This document shows positions 31,785 through 39,996 of a DNA stretch of 60,334 bases, one piece after another (the first letter of the stretch is position 1; each line of letters starts with the position of its first letter). The notes beneath the pieces are model-generated. The model did no database searches. It saw only the letters and a program-made list of their open reading frames with translations, and was not told the origin of the DNA. The DNA is from Weissella cibaria KACC 11862 (lineage in GTDB: Bacteria > Bacillota > Bacilli > Lactobacillales > Lactobacillaceae). Both the position numbers and the translations under genes were made by a program. Location: contig NZ_AEKT01000048.1 of the NCBI RefSeq assembly GCF_000193635.1, positions 5-60,338 on the forward strand, written 5' to 3'.

Positions 31785-32550
31785 AAAAACGCCGATTGAC
31801 ATTGTTCGGGCTTCCCGTGAAGACCGTTTTCTGGCTCGTGATATCATTGCTGGCTTGATAACGGATTTTCAAGAATTACATGGTGACCGCGCCCAAGGTG
31901 ATGACCCAGCAATCATTGGCGGCGTTGGGTTACTGGGTGAACAACCAGTTACAGTTATTGCCATCAATCGTGGGGCTGAAATCGCTGAGAAATTACAAAC
32001 GCGTAACGGATCACCTGAAGCGAGTGGTTATCGAAAAGCGTTGCGCTTGATGCAACAAGCCGATCGATTCAACCGGCCAATCATCACCTTTATCAATACG
32101 CCGGGGGCTTTCCCTGGCAAGACTGCTGAAGAAGGCGGGGTTGGTCAAGCAATTGCCGAGAGTATCTTACAAAGCATGTCTTTTAAGGTGCCAATGATTG
32201 CTGTTATTTACGGAGAAGGCGGGTCAGGTGGAGCGCTAGCACTAGCGACGTCTAACCGCGTGTGGATGTTTGAACACGCCATCTACGCCATGCTGTCGCC
32301 AGAAGGTTTTGCATCGATTTTGTTTAAAGACGCCAAAAGAGCGGATGAAGCCGCCGCATTACTGGGGTTAACCCCACAGGAACTGTTAACAGCTCACGTT
32401 GTGGATCGCGTTATTCCAGAAATGGATAATCATACTGCCTTTTACGAACAACTTCGATTAGATTTAAAAAATGAAATAGCCGACTTACAAAAACTATCAA
32501 CAACAGAACTGATTGCACAACGTCAACAACGCTTTGCACAATTTTCATAA
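31777..32550 (+). CDS. accA: Acetyl-CoA carboxylase carboxyltransferase subunit alpha
   Basis: Alpha half of the carboxyltransferase, 257 residues, the short lactobacillar form. Conserved segments are FINTPGAFPGKTAEEGG (about 106-122) and VIYGEGGSGGALALATSNRV near 143-162, forming the oxyanion and CoA-binding turns. Its ATG lies 8 bases inside accD with AAGGAGG at 31764-31770, so it is translationally coupled. Last gene of the operon. The fab genes that often share this operon in lactic acid bacteria are absent. Confidence 0.97.
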   Translation: MSEKTPIDIVRASREDRFLARDIIAGLITDFQELHGDRAQGDDPAIIGGVGLLGEQPVTVIAINRGAEIAEKLQTRNGSPEASGYRKALRLMQQADRFNRPIITFINTPGAFPGKTAEEGGVGQAIAESILQSMSFKVPMIAVIYGEGGSGGALALATSNRVWMFEHAIYAMLSPEGFASILFKDAKRADEAAALLGLTPQELLTAHVVDRVIPEMDNHTAFYEQLRLDLKNEIADLQKLSTTELIAQRQQRFAQFS

Positions 32551-32584
32551 ATAAAAAGGACCTCAAATGAGGTCCTTTTTATTT
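32549..32584. terminator. Bidirectional terminator between accA and the peptide transporter gene
   Basis: A 16-bp perfect stem (AAATAAAAAGGACCTC and its complement) with a 4-base loop, between convergent genes. Confidence 0.92.
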
Positions 32585-32592
32585 ATAATTTA

Positions 32593-34053
32593 TTACTCCG
32601 ACAGACCGATTTGAAGTGCCTTAATCCGCTTAGAAGCAATCCAAAGCAAGAAACCAGCCACAATCGTAATACCACCAATAATCAAGAAGTAATTAATTTC
32701 TGTTGATTTTGAGTACAACTGAACTAACTGGGCATTCGCAGCTTGCGCGGTTGCATCAGATAGATTCCAAACAGTTAGCATTTGTGCCTGGAATGCCACT
32801 GGCGCCATCTTTGCTGACGCTGATAGGCCAACTGGCGAGATGAGCATTTCACCAACTTCAACCAAGGCCCACGAGGCAATCAACCACAGTGCGTTGAAGT
32901 GGTGGTTAACGCCGTACAGCATGCCTGGAAAGGCCATCCAAACAAATGATAGCCCAGCAAAAACAAGCCCTAGTGAGAATTTAACGCCCGTTGATGGTTG
33001 CTTATCACGTAGCTTTTTAGACCATAGCCACACAAAGAATGGTGTAAACAACATAATGAACAAGGGATTTAATGACTGGAACCAAGATGCTGGTGCACCG
33101 TGCAAGGCCGTTTGATCAGATGCAAACAATGCCAAGACAACAGATCCTTGTTCTTCGATTGACCAGAAGAGCATCGCGGCAATAAAGAGGGGAATGTATG
33201 CCCAAACGCGCTTGCGCTCCGCTTTGGTCGTCTTATCAGAAGTTAACATCACCACAAAGTAAATAACTGGCACCAAAATTGCCACGAACGTCAGCAAATT
33301 GATAACGTTGTTAATATTTAATGCCTGCATCATAGCCATCGCGCCAATGATTACAGCGAATACGACGATAATTCCAACAATTTTACAAATCAACGGCATG
33401 ATTTCTTCTGGTTGCAAAGGAGAAGGGGCTTGGTGCGCTGTGTCCTTCAAATGTTTGCGTCCATCAAGGCTGTATTGGATAAGGCCGAAAAACATCCCAA
33501 TCGCTGCTAATGAGAACGCAACGTGAAAATTAACATGCACTTGGAACCAACCAACCAAAAGTGGCGCGACAAACGCACCCAGATTGATACCAAACACATA
33601 GATAGAAAAGCCGGCATCACGACGCTCATCCCCAGGCTGATACAAGTTACCAACCATCGTGGCCACGTTCGGCTTCAATAGACCCGTTCCTAAAATAATT
33701 AAAGCAATTGATAGAAATAATCCCAGCTTAGCTAATGGAATCGCCAAGGAAATGTGCCCGAACATAATCAAGACACCACCGTAGAAAACCGTGCGCCAAG
33801 GCCCAAGTACTCGGTCAGACAAATAACCACCAATAATACCTGACAAATAAACCAATGATCCATAAATTGACATAATGGCAGCACCAGTTGCTTGACCAAA
33901 ACCTAGGCCGCCTTTATCAACTGCATAAATCATGTAAAATAGCAAAATGGCACGCATACCATAATATGAAAAACGCTCCCACATTTCGGTGAAGAACAAG
34001 GTCATCAGGCCTCGAGGTTGGCCGAAGAAGGAGGTATCACGTTTCTGTTCCAT
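32593..34053 (-). CDS. dtpT: POT family proton-coupled di/tripeptide transporter
   Basis: Major facilitator of 486 residues with about 14 hydrophobic segments, importing di- and tripeptides with protons. The family motif ExxER is in FTEMWERFSYYGMRAILLFY (about 21-40), and FSIYVFGINLGAFVAPLLVG (about 150-170) is the PTR2 signature region. The ATG at 34053 is preceded by AGTGAGG; a GTG at 34068 is inside that site and is less likely. Monocistronic. Typical of peptide-dependent lactic acid bacteria. Confidence 0.95.
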   Translation of the reverse strand: MEQKRDTSFFGQPRGLMTLFFTEMWERFSYYGMRAILLFYMIYAVDKGGLGFGQATGAAIMSIYGSLVYLSGIIGGYLSDRVLGPWRTVFYGGVLIMFGHISLAIPLAKLGLFLSIALIILGTGLLKPNVATMVGNLYQPGDERRDAGFSIYVFGINLGAFVAPLLVGWFQVHVNFHVAFSLAAIGMFFGLIQYSLDGRKHLKDTAHQAPSPLQPEEIMPLICKIVGIIVVFAVIIGAMAMMQALNINNVINLLTFVAILVPVIYFVVMLTSDKTTKAERKRVWAYIPLFIAAMLFWSIEEQGSVVLALFASDQTALHGAPASWFQSLNPLFIMLFTPFFVWLWSKKLRDKQPSTGVKFSLGLVFAGLSFVWMAFPGMLYGVNHHFNALWLIASWALVEVGEMLISPVGLSASAKMAPVAFQAQMLTVWNLSDATAQAANAQLVQLYSKSTEINYFLIIGGITIVAGFLLWIASKRIKALQIGLSE

Positions 34054-34182
34054 CAGAAAAAACCTCACTCTTAACAGTTACTCATTGTACTGAATTAATA
34101 TTCGTAAATTTGACAATGCACTTATTTTACGCCGATTTTTCATAGAATGCAATTTTTCTTAATATATCTCACATTAAACAGA

Positions 34183-34217
34183 AAAAAGCGCCTTTGTTAA
34201 CTGACAAAGACGCTTTT
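34183..34217. terminator. Terminator after the NagB-like gene
   Basis: AAAAGCG and CGCTTTT arms with CTTTGT/ACAAAG inner pairs and G-U wobble; T-rich on the minus-strand exit. Lies 10 bases beyond the minus-strand stop codon. Confidence 0.85.
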
Positions 34218-34227
34218 AATATTCTCA

Positions 34228-34995
34228 TTATGACATCACTGCATTCGCTGGCGTAACCGTGGCTGCTGGCATTGGCAAAATTTCTGATGCGGCTTCACGA
34301 TCCAAAAGCAACGTGAAGTTGGGGTGAGTTTGCAAGATAGACGCTGGGACGTCTTCACTGATTGGGCCAAAGAAAGCTTCCTTGATAATATTCGCCTTCT
34401 TCTTGCCAAACGCGATCATCACGATTTCCTTGGCGCTCATGATTGTCTTAGGTCCCATTGACACGTAACCGGCAGGAACTTTCTCTTCAGAACCAACAGA
34501 ATGAACCAATGCGGCGTAAACTTGATCATTTGCTTCAGAAGGAATATAACGTGTCCCGTCTTCAAACTTGGTCACACCAGGCAGGTTACCTGCGTAACGA
34601 CCATCTGACCCAATACCGAGAAGCATAAAGTCCAACCCGTTTGCTTGTGCCAAACGCTCATCCAAGGTATCCCAGTTTGACAAATCCAAACGGTGGTACA
34701 AGTAAGCGGGCATTTCCGCTGGATTCAAAAAGTACTTACGTAACGTTGAAGTTGTCATACCTTCTTCTGAATCTTCTTGTGGCACTTCATCAAAGTTCCA
34801 CAAGTGAAGCTTAGGCATGTTGGGATCGTGAATACGTTCCGTAAACTTTTCCAAGCATTGCTCGTAAGAAGCGACAGGTGAGGTACCAGCCGTCAAGGCA
34901 ATGTTACGTACCTTTGGATCATAAATTTTTTGTAGTAGGATGTGAGACGTTTCGTTTGTTACATCTTGCTTTGTATCAACAATTTCAATTCGCAT
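34228..34995 (-). CDS. Glucosamine-6-phosphate deaminase-like (NagB/SOL family) protein
   Basis: A 255-residue protein of the NagB / 6-phosphogluconolactonase fold. The N-terminal phosphate loop is ALTAGTSPVASYEQ (33-46), WNFDEV at 66-71 carries the equivalent of NagB Asp72, and the C-terminal VSMGPKTIMSAKEIVMIAFG, then PASILQTHPN, match NagB well. However the active-site segment, normally DGHIAFNEPG, reads DGRYAGNLPG (131-140), so the catalytic His and Glu are replaced by Arg133 and Leu138. It may act on another sugar phosphate or be a sensor. The ATG at 34995 is preceded by AGGAG. Monocistronic; no nagA nearby. Confidence 0.8.
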   Translation of the reverse strand: MRIEIVDTKQDVTNETSHILLQKIYDPKVRNIALTAGTSPVASYEQCLEKFTERIHDPNMPKLHLWNFDEVPQEDSEEGMTTSTLRKYFLNPAEMPAYLYHRLDLSNWDTLDERLAQANGLDFMLLGIGSDGRYAGNLPGVTKFEDGTRYIPSEANDQVYAALVHSVGSEEKVPAGYVSMGPKTIMSAKEIVMIAFGKKKANIIKEAFFGPISEDVPASILQTHPNFTLLLDREAASEILPMPAATVTPANAVMS

Positions 34996-35150
34996 ATTTA
35001 TTCTTTCTCCTGACTTTTGTTTCACTTAACACTTACAAGTGTAGTGGGAGAATTTGACTAATTTTTGAAGGGTACGCAAAGAATATTAGTGAGTGGTCTA
35101 GTATTGGTCCAAGCAAAAAGCGCTATCGACCATCGATAACGCTTTCACCA

Positions 35151-35420
35151 TTATTTCTTCTTTTTAAGCGAGGCTAGTTCTGTCTGAATGCGAGCTTGTG
35201 CTTCTGCAATTCGGTCCAAACGAGGTTGGTTCTTAAAATTCATTTTTTCTACTTGAATTTGTAAGTCTTTTGCAAAGGCTTGGACCTCAGGTACAGCCTG
35301 TTGCACATTCGCCACAGCTTCCTTTAGTTGCTTCGTACCAGCAGTTGTTCGCTTAACGGCCGCAACCCAGGTCATGACGTGTTGCTTTTGTGTTTCAAAA
35401 AAAGCTTTTGCTTGATCCAT
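35151..35420 (-). CDS. Small coiled-coil protein of unknown function
   Basis: An 89-residue, helix-rich, lysine- and glutamine-rich cytoplasmic protein ending in KKKK, with no signal peptide or transmembrane helix. Heptad-like spacing of V, L and A across residues 25-85 suggests a coiled coil. It starts 3 bases after the HIT gene, with GGAGG inside the end of that gene, so the two are co-translated. Small YtxH-like proteins often lie near hit-ecs clusters, but I do not see the membrane segment of that family. No function assigned. Confidence 0.75.
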   Translation of the reverse strand: MDQAKAFFETQKQHVMTWVAAVKRTTAGTKQLKEAVANVQQAVPEVQAFAKDLQIQVEKMNFKNQPRLDRIAEAQARIQTELASLKKKK

Positions 35421-35423
35421 AGG

Positions 35424-35846
35424 TTAGTCCTCCATGTGACTTGCAATTCGGTCAGCCAATGCACGATAGTCGTCTTCTGTCGTTGTTTCACTGTGGTCAG
35501 GCATTGGCACATCAAAAGTATCGTCTGCGTAACGCGGAATTAAATGGAAGTGGGAGTGGAACACTGACTGGCCTGCGGCTTCACCATTATTTGACAAAAT
35601 ATTCAGTCCAATAATTTTGTCATCGCTGGCCTTAATTGCACGGGCAATTTTAGGTAGCTTTGACAAAACACGCGCCGCTAACTCTTCATCGTATTCAAAA
35701 ATATCTGCGACGTGTGTCTTTGGCACCATCAAAGTATGACCAGGCGTAACTTGACTCAAATCTAAAAATGCCAACACATCATCATCTTCATATACCTTAT
35801 AAGCGGGGATATCGCCCGCGATAATCATATCAAATACATCTGCCAT
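35424..35846 (-). CDS. hit: HIT family nucleotide-binding hydrolase
   Basis: A 140-residue histidine-triad protein acting on nucleoside phosphoramidates or dinucleotides. The active-site triad is HSHFHLIPRY near 99-108, preceded by NNGEAAGQSVFHSHFH as in HinT-like proteins. GGAGG precedes the ATG. It is divergent from ecsA, the usual hit/ecs arrangement of Firmicutes, and is coupled to the small coiled-coil gene downstream. The cellular substrate is unknown. Confidence 0.94.
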   Translation of the reverse strand: MADVFDMIIAGDIPAYKVYEDDDVLAFLDLSQVTPGHTLMVPKTHVADIFEYDEELAARVLSKLPKIARAIKASDDKIIGLNILSNNGEAAGQSVFHSHFHLIPRYADDTFDVPMPDHSETTTEDDYRALADRIASHMED

Positions 35847-35968
35847 GAGAATGCCTCCAAGTTTTATATATTACTTCTATTATAACGTGCTTTGCGCTGT
35901 GTGTCCGGGCGTAAATATTAGGGATTATTTGGTAAAATAGAAATAGACGAAAAAACGGAAGTGAAAAT

Positions 35969-36670
35969 ATGACATTATCAGTTAAAAATCTTTCGGGTGG
36001 TTATGGTCAATTGGCTGTACTACACGATATTTCATTCGATATTCAGGCCGGCGAATTACTAGCGTTGGTTGGATTGAACGGTTCAGGAAAGTCGACGACC
36101 ATTAATCACATCATTGGTTTATTGGCGCCCAAGCAAGGGCAGATTACCCTAAATGGGGTAACGCTCCAAGCTGATCCCGTCAACTATAAATCTCAAATTG
36201 CCTACATTCCAGAACAACCAGTTTTGTACGACGAATTAACACTTCGTGAGCACCTCGCATTAACGATTGATGTATATGGATTAAATGAAGAAACTGCTTG
36301 GCAACGTGCAACAAGTCTCTTGCACACGTTCCGCCTGGATAACAAGCTGGACTGGTTTCCAACCCATTTCTCGAAGGGTATGCGACAAAAAGTAATGATT
36401 GTCATGGCTTTTATCACGGATGCCCCATTTTTTATTATTGACGAACCATTTCTGGGGCTTGATGTGATTGCCGTTAACGATTTGTTGACCCTAATTGACG
36501 CGCGCAAAGCGACCGGTACGAGCTTCTTGCTAACAACGCACGTGTTAACGACCATTGAAAACCACGCTGATCAATTCATTTATTTGCGTGATGGGCAGGT
36601 TGCCGCGCAGGGAGCCGCGCAAGACTTCGCAACATTAGTGCCGGATATGCAACCCAACGAGGTAAACTGA
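35969..36670 (+). CDS. ecsA: ABC transporter ATP-binding protein EcsA
   Basis: ATPase of the Ecs transporter, 233 residues. Walker A is GLNGSGKST (about 36-44), the signature is FSKGMRQKV (the EcsA form of LSGGQ, about 134-142), Walker B FFIIDEPFLGLD (about 154-165), and the switch histidine is in TTHVL. In Bacillus, EcsAB loss impairs exoprotein secretion and intramembrane proteolysis; the transported substrate is not firmly known. GGAAGTG precedes the ATG, and the TGA shares a base with the ecsB ATG. Confidence 0.94.
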   Translation: MTLSVKNLSGGYGQLAVLHDISFDIQAGELLALVGLNGSGKSTTINHIIGLLAPKQGQITLNGVTLQADPVNYKSQIAYIPEQPVLYDELTLREHLALTIDVYGLNEETAWQRATSLLHTFRLDNKLDWFPTHFSKGMRQKVMIVMAFITDAPFFIIDEPFLGLDVIAVNDLLTLIDARKATGTSFLLTTHVLTTIENHADQFIYLRDGQVAAQGAAQDFATLVPDMQPNEVN

Positions 36671-37779
36671 TGGATAAGCGGCACTTATTTCAACAACGAT
36701 GGACACAACAATGGCGTCTCTTCAGTAAGTACTTACGATACGTGTTTAACGACCACGCTGTCTTGGCGTTATTTTTCTTATTAGGTGCAGCTGGCCTTGC
36801 ATACCGCAACCTTTGGCAACATGCGCCGATTACGCTGGGAACAAAAGCCTTGCTGTTAATTATCCTAGTCATCACTTTGGTCATCTTCAAAACACCGGCT
36901 AATTTTTTAAAACCGGCTGATCCTGTGTTCTTAATGGGTGATGAAACCGCGTTGCGACGTTTGTTCAGAACAGCTACGCTATACAGTGCAGTCATTAACG
37001 GTGTGATGCAATTTATCATGACACTTCTTTTGTGGCCGATGATGTTTCGCCTGCTGACGCCGTACTTGAGTGTGGTCATTTTAGTAACACTTGTCCTGGT
37101 GATAACTAAAATCATCCTGACAATCACCGCAGCTAAACGTATCGCAATGTATCGACAAGCCGAAGCAGGTGACATGATTGATTGGCGTGCATTAATTGCG
37201 AATGAGGAAAAAAGGCAGAATAGCATCCTAGCTTTTTTCAACTTATTTATTGATGTACCCGGTCAGCGACCAAGTATCAAGCGACATCGTTGGGCGGATC
37301 GATTCATTCACAATTGGCCTGGTCATCGACAGAATCCACTCGTTAAACTAATGGTGACAACTTTCGTTCGGCAGAGCCAATTTGCAGGGGTCTGGGTGCG
37401 CTTAACTGCCATCGGTATCGTAGCCGGTCTGGTTACGACAGGGTGGCTACAAACAGCTCTCTACGCGATTTTAATGTACTTGATTGTGTTGCAGGTATTA
37501 CCTTTAGTCGCGAGCCATCAACAACTCGTTTTTGACCATTTATTCCCTGTTACAATTGGCCAACGTCAGCAAGCGTTCCGCTTTGCCATAACACCTTGGT
37601 TAGTCTTAACCATTATGATTTGGTCGCTGGTGGGATTCGCAACGACGCCTTCTGTCACACTTCTATTACAAAATGTCATAGGACTTGTCGTAGTAGGCGG
37701 TATTTTGGTATTCTGGTATACGAATCGCAGAATTGCAAACACGTTTAGAAGGAGAAATTCACGTGCGTTTACGAAATAA
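36670..37779 (+). CDS. ecsB: ABC transporter permease EcsB
   Basis: Membrane partner of EcsA, 369 residues, with paired hydrophobic segments near 35-50, 58-78, 105-150, 240-285 and 310-350. The basic N-terminus and the central cytoplasmic region with FFNLFIDVPGQRPSIKRHRW (about 189-208) match EcsB. The ATG overlaps the ecsA stop by one base (TGATG). The end overlaps trmB by 17 bases. Operon ecsA-ecsB-trmB. Confidence 0.93.
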   Translation: MDKRHLFQQRWTQQWRLFSKYLRYVFNDHAVLALFFLLGAAGLAYRNLWQHAPITLGTKALLLIILVITLVIFKTPANFLKPADPVFLMGDETALRRLFRTATLYSAVINGVMQFIMTLLLWPMMFRLLTPYLSVVILVTLVLVITKIILTITAAKRIAMYRQAEAGDMIDWRALIANEEKRQNSILAFFNLFIDVPGQRPSIKRHRWADRFIHNWPGHRQNPLVKLMVTTFVRQSQFAGVWVRLTAIGIVAGLVTTGWLQTALYAILMYLIVLQVLPLVASHQQLVFDHLFPVTIGQRQQAFRFAITPWLVLTIMIWSLVGFATTPSVTLLLQNVIGLVVVGGILVFWYTNRRIANTFRRRNSRAFTK

Positions 37780-38425
37780 AAAGTGGACAAGCCCTTGGTT
37801 GGCAGAACACACGGACTTAGTTATTACTCAGGACCGTGCAACCGGCCTACAAGGCAACTGGCAAAGCATCTTCGAAAAGGTGCAACCATTGCACGTCGAG
37901 ATTGGGACTGGTAAGGGACAATTTATTATTGGCATGGCCAAGAAATACCCTGAAATTAACTTTATCGGCATGGAGATTCAAGAGGGGGCGGTTGCAGTCG
38001 CCGCACGTAAGGCCGATGAAGACCCAGCTGACTTACCTAATTTGAAATTCATTTATGGTGATGGTGCTGGCGTTGAGACGTACTTTACAAAGGGTGAAGT
38101 ATCTAAACTCTTCTTGAACTTTTCTGATCCATGGCCAAAGAGTCGTCACGAGACACGTCGTTTGACGTACAAGTCATTTTTGGCCGGTTACCAAGCGGTA
38201 TTGCCAGCGGGTGGAGAACTAGAGTTTAAAACCGACAACCGTGGCCTGTTTGAGTATTCATTGTATTCATTCGCTGACTACGGCATGGTCTTCTACAAGG
38301 ACGGCATTTCACTGAACTTGCACGAGGACGAGGAAAAAATGCAGGATAACGTTGAGACAGAGTACGAGCAAAAGTTCGCTTCTCAAGGATTCCCAATTTA
38401 CAAATTTACTGGTTCTTTCAAGTAA
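37763..38425 (+). CDS. trmB: tRNA (guanine-N7-)-methyltransferase
   Basis: Adds m7G at position 46 of tRNAs using SAM. The 220 residues have the SAM-binding VEIGTGKGQFIIGMAKKYP (about 44-62), FIGMEIQEGAV, the family motif NFSDPWPKSRHETRRLT (about 120-136) and ELEFKTDNRGLFEYS. The GTG at 37763 is chosen because AAGGAG lies 8 bases upstream and the conserved MRLRNKKW start follows; it lies inside ecsB. Confidence 0.96.
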   Translation: MRLRNKKWTSPWLAEHTDLVITQDRATGLQGNWQSIFEKVQPLHVEIGTGKGQFIIGMAKKYPEINFIGMEIQEGAVAVAARKADEDPADLPNLKFIYGDGAGVETYFTKGEVSKLFLNFSDPWPKSRHETRRLTYKSFLAGYQAVLPAGGELEFKTDNRGLFEYSLYSFADYGMVFYKDGISLNLHEDEEKMQDNVETEYEQKFASQGFPIYKFTGSFK

Positions 38426-38426
38426 T

Positions 38427-38469
38427 ACAAAAAAGACGACTAATCAACATGATTAGTCGTCTTTTTTGT
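38427..38469. terminator. Bidirectional terminator between trmB and yslB
   Basis: A perfect 20-bp stem with a 3-base loop (arms 38427-38446 and 38450-38469). It reaches the stop codon of the opposite gene. Confidence 0.93.
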
Positions 38470-38894
38470 TAGGGTTGCAATGTGCCGGGATTTTCCGTCA
38501 TTACCGTAATCACAACGGTCTGCTTATTTGCTTCCCATTGTGCCTCGGCACCTGTGCCAAGCTGTTGCTGCGTTTGTTGGGCTAGAAAACCTGCTTCCAA
38601 CGCGAAACTTGCATGATTATTTTCATCAAAGCGGGCACTGACCACAGGGCCATCTAACCGCCATACTTGTTCCGTTGGTTTCTTTGACGTCAAGGTTAAG
38701 AATCCAAAACCAGCATCCATGAAAAACGTTTCGAGTGCCATGACACCTGTTAAGTCAACATCACGGGCAAGGGCCTTACCAGCCCAATAAATAATTTCTG
38801 ATTCATCATCTTGCAACAATTCTGGTAGCAAGCGGTCACGCAATAGCGTTAATGCGAATAAATTCATTTCTGTCGTTTGTCCTGATTCCGACAT
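38469..38894 (-). CDS. yslB: YslB family protein (DUF2507)
   Basis: A 141-residue cytoplasmic protein with the V4R-like DUF2507 fold. The start NLFALTLLRDRLLPELLQ and EIIYWAGKALARDVDL (about 34-49) are the conserved part, with GFGFLTL and SFALEAGFLAQQTQQQLG later. AAAGGAG precedes the ATG. Function is unknown. Convergent with trmB. Confidence 0.87.
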   Translation of the reverse strand: MSESGQTTEMNLFALTLLRDRLLPELLQDDESEIIYWAGKALARDVDLTGVMALETFFMDAGFGFLTLTSKKPTEQVWRLDGPVVSARFDENNHASFALEAGFLAQQTQQQLGTGAEAQWEANKQTVVITVMTENPGTLQP

Positions 38895-39006
38895 AACGCA
38901 CTCCTTTTATTACAGTTTCATAAACTAATTATAGTGTATTCTAGCCATATTTGCCAATAATTTACATTAGTGTTACAATAAAATTCTTGAAAGGATGGAT
39001 TGTGGC

Positions 39007-39933
39007 ATGACTTTACCTGATAATCCGTTAATAAATAGCACGTTGGGATTAATCAATGGTGACCTTTTTGCACAAAAAATCATCATGGGCGACAGTTCAC
39101 AATGGAGTAGCGATTCATCGCTAACGTTAGCAACTATCGATAGCTTATCTAACGGCTACATTTTAACCGACATCATGACCCAGTTTACATACTGGTATAC
39201 AACTGGTGCTTATACAGCGGATGGCGCACCCCAGCATGCTGGCGACGTGACCCGTATGGCCATTGAAAATTTCCGTCAAACCCAAGATCCATTTACGTCG
39301 GGTGGGCGAGATGAGAGTGATAACGCGAATGGTGCATTACTTCGAATTACGCCCGTCGTGTTATACCTACAAGCAACGTACGGGGAAGATTTCATTAAAG
39401 ATGACCCTGCTATGTTAACGTTGCATCAAGTGGGTGGCTTGACACACAACCACCCACGTTCATTAATTGCGATTGGCTTATACGCCATGTTACTAAACGG
39501 CTTATTGAGTGGTATGAGTTTACCAGCGGCCTTTGACTTCGCAATTAGTAATTCATATGAATATTACGCAAAACATGCGGTCTTCGCTGATGAGTTGGTC
39601 GCTTTTGAAGCATTAAATACACCTGATTTTGAAAATATGCCAATCGAATCTTTGCATGCATCAGGTTATGTCGTCGACACGTTAGCTGCGACGATATGGG
39701 TGTTATTAAACAGCCAAAACTACGAGGACGCGTTAACGCTCGCTGCCGGCTTACCGGGTGAACCAACCCGAATTATGCCATTAGTTGGTGCAGTTGCCGG
39801 CTTGATGTATCGTCAAGCGCAATTGCCGACAACATGGCTCAACGCACATGAATTAACGATTGTCACGCGAGTGCTTGAAAAAGCAGAGCAAAGCGGTCGC
39901 TTTGCTTGCCCCGACACGCACCCAGTCGAATAG
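39007..39933 (+). CDS. ADP-ribosylglycohydrolase-family protein with altered metal site
   Basis: A 308-residue all-helical protein of the ARH/DraG family. Such enzymes remove ADP-ribose with two Mg ions held by a TDD triplet and a C-terminal DxDT. Here the first site is SSDS (34-37), and the family-typical NANGALLRITPVV is at 107-119. The C-terminal GYVVDTLAATIWVLL is well kept, but the following metal motif reads GEPTRIMPLVGAVAG (251-265) instead of GxDxDTIxxxxGxxxG. ATG 39007 is chosen because AAGGA lies upstream at proper distance. Probably altered or lost hydrolase activity. It precedes an AEC carrier behind a hairpin. Confidence 0.85.
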   Translation: MTLPDNPLINSTLGLINGDLFAQKIIMGDSSQWSSDSSLTLATIDSLSNGYILTDIMTQFTYWYTTGAYTADGAPQHAGDVTRMAIENFRQTQDPFTSGGRDESDNANGALLRITPVVLYLQATYGEDFIKDDPAMLTLHQVGGLTHNHPRSLIAIGLYAMLLNGLLSGMSLPAAFDFAISNSYEYYAKHAVFADELVAFEALNTPDFENMPIESLHASGYVVDTLAATIWVLLNSQNYEDALTLAAGLPGEPTRIMPLVGAVAGLMYRQAQLPTTWLNAHELTIVTRVLEKAEQSGRFACPDTHPVE

Positions 39934-39939
39934 GTGATT

Positions 39940-39970
39940 AAACCAGAGCCTGATTCAGGACTCTGGTTTT
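39940..39970 (+). terminator. Hairpin between the ADP-ribosylglycohydrolase and AEC carrier genes
   Basis: AAACCAGAG and CTCTGGTTT enclose an inner CCTGA/TCAGG stem, followed by TTCTTG. It ends about 9 bases before the next ribosome binding site, so it may attenuate expression of the carrier. Confidence 0.75.
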
Positions 39971-39996
39971 CTTGTTTAGAAAGGAACACATTTATA

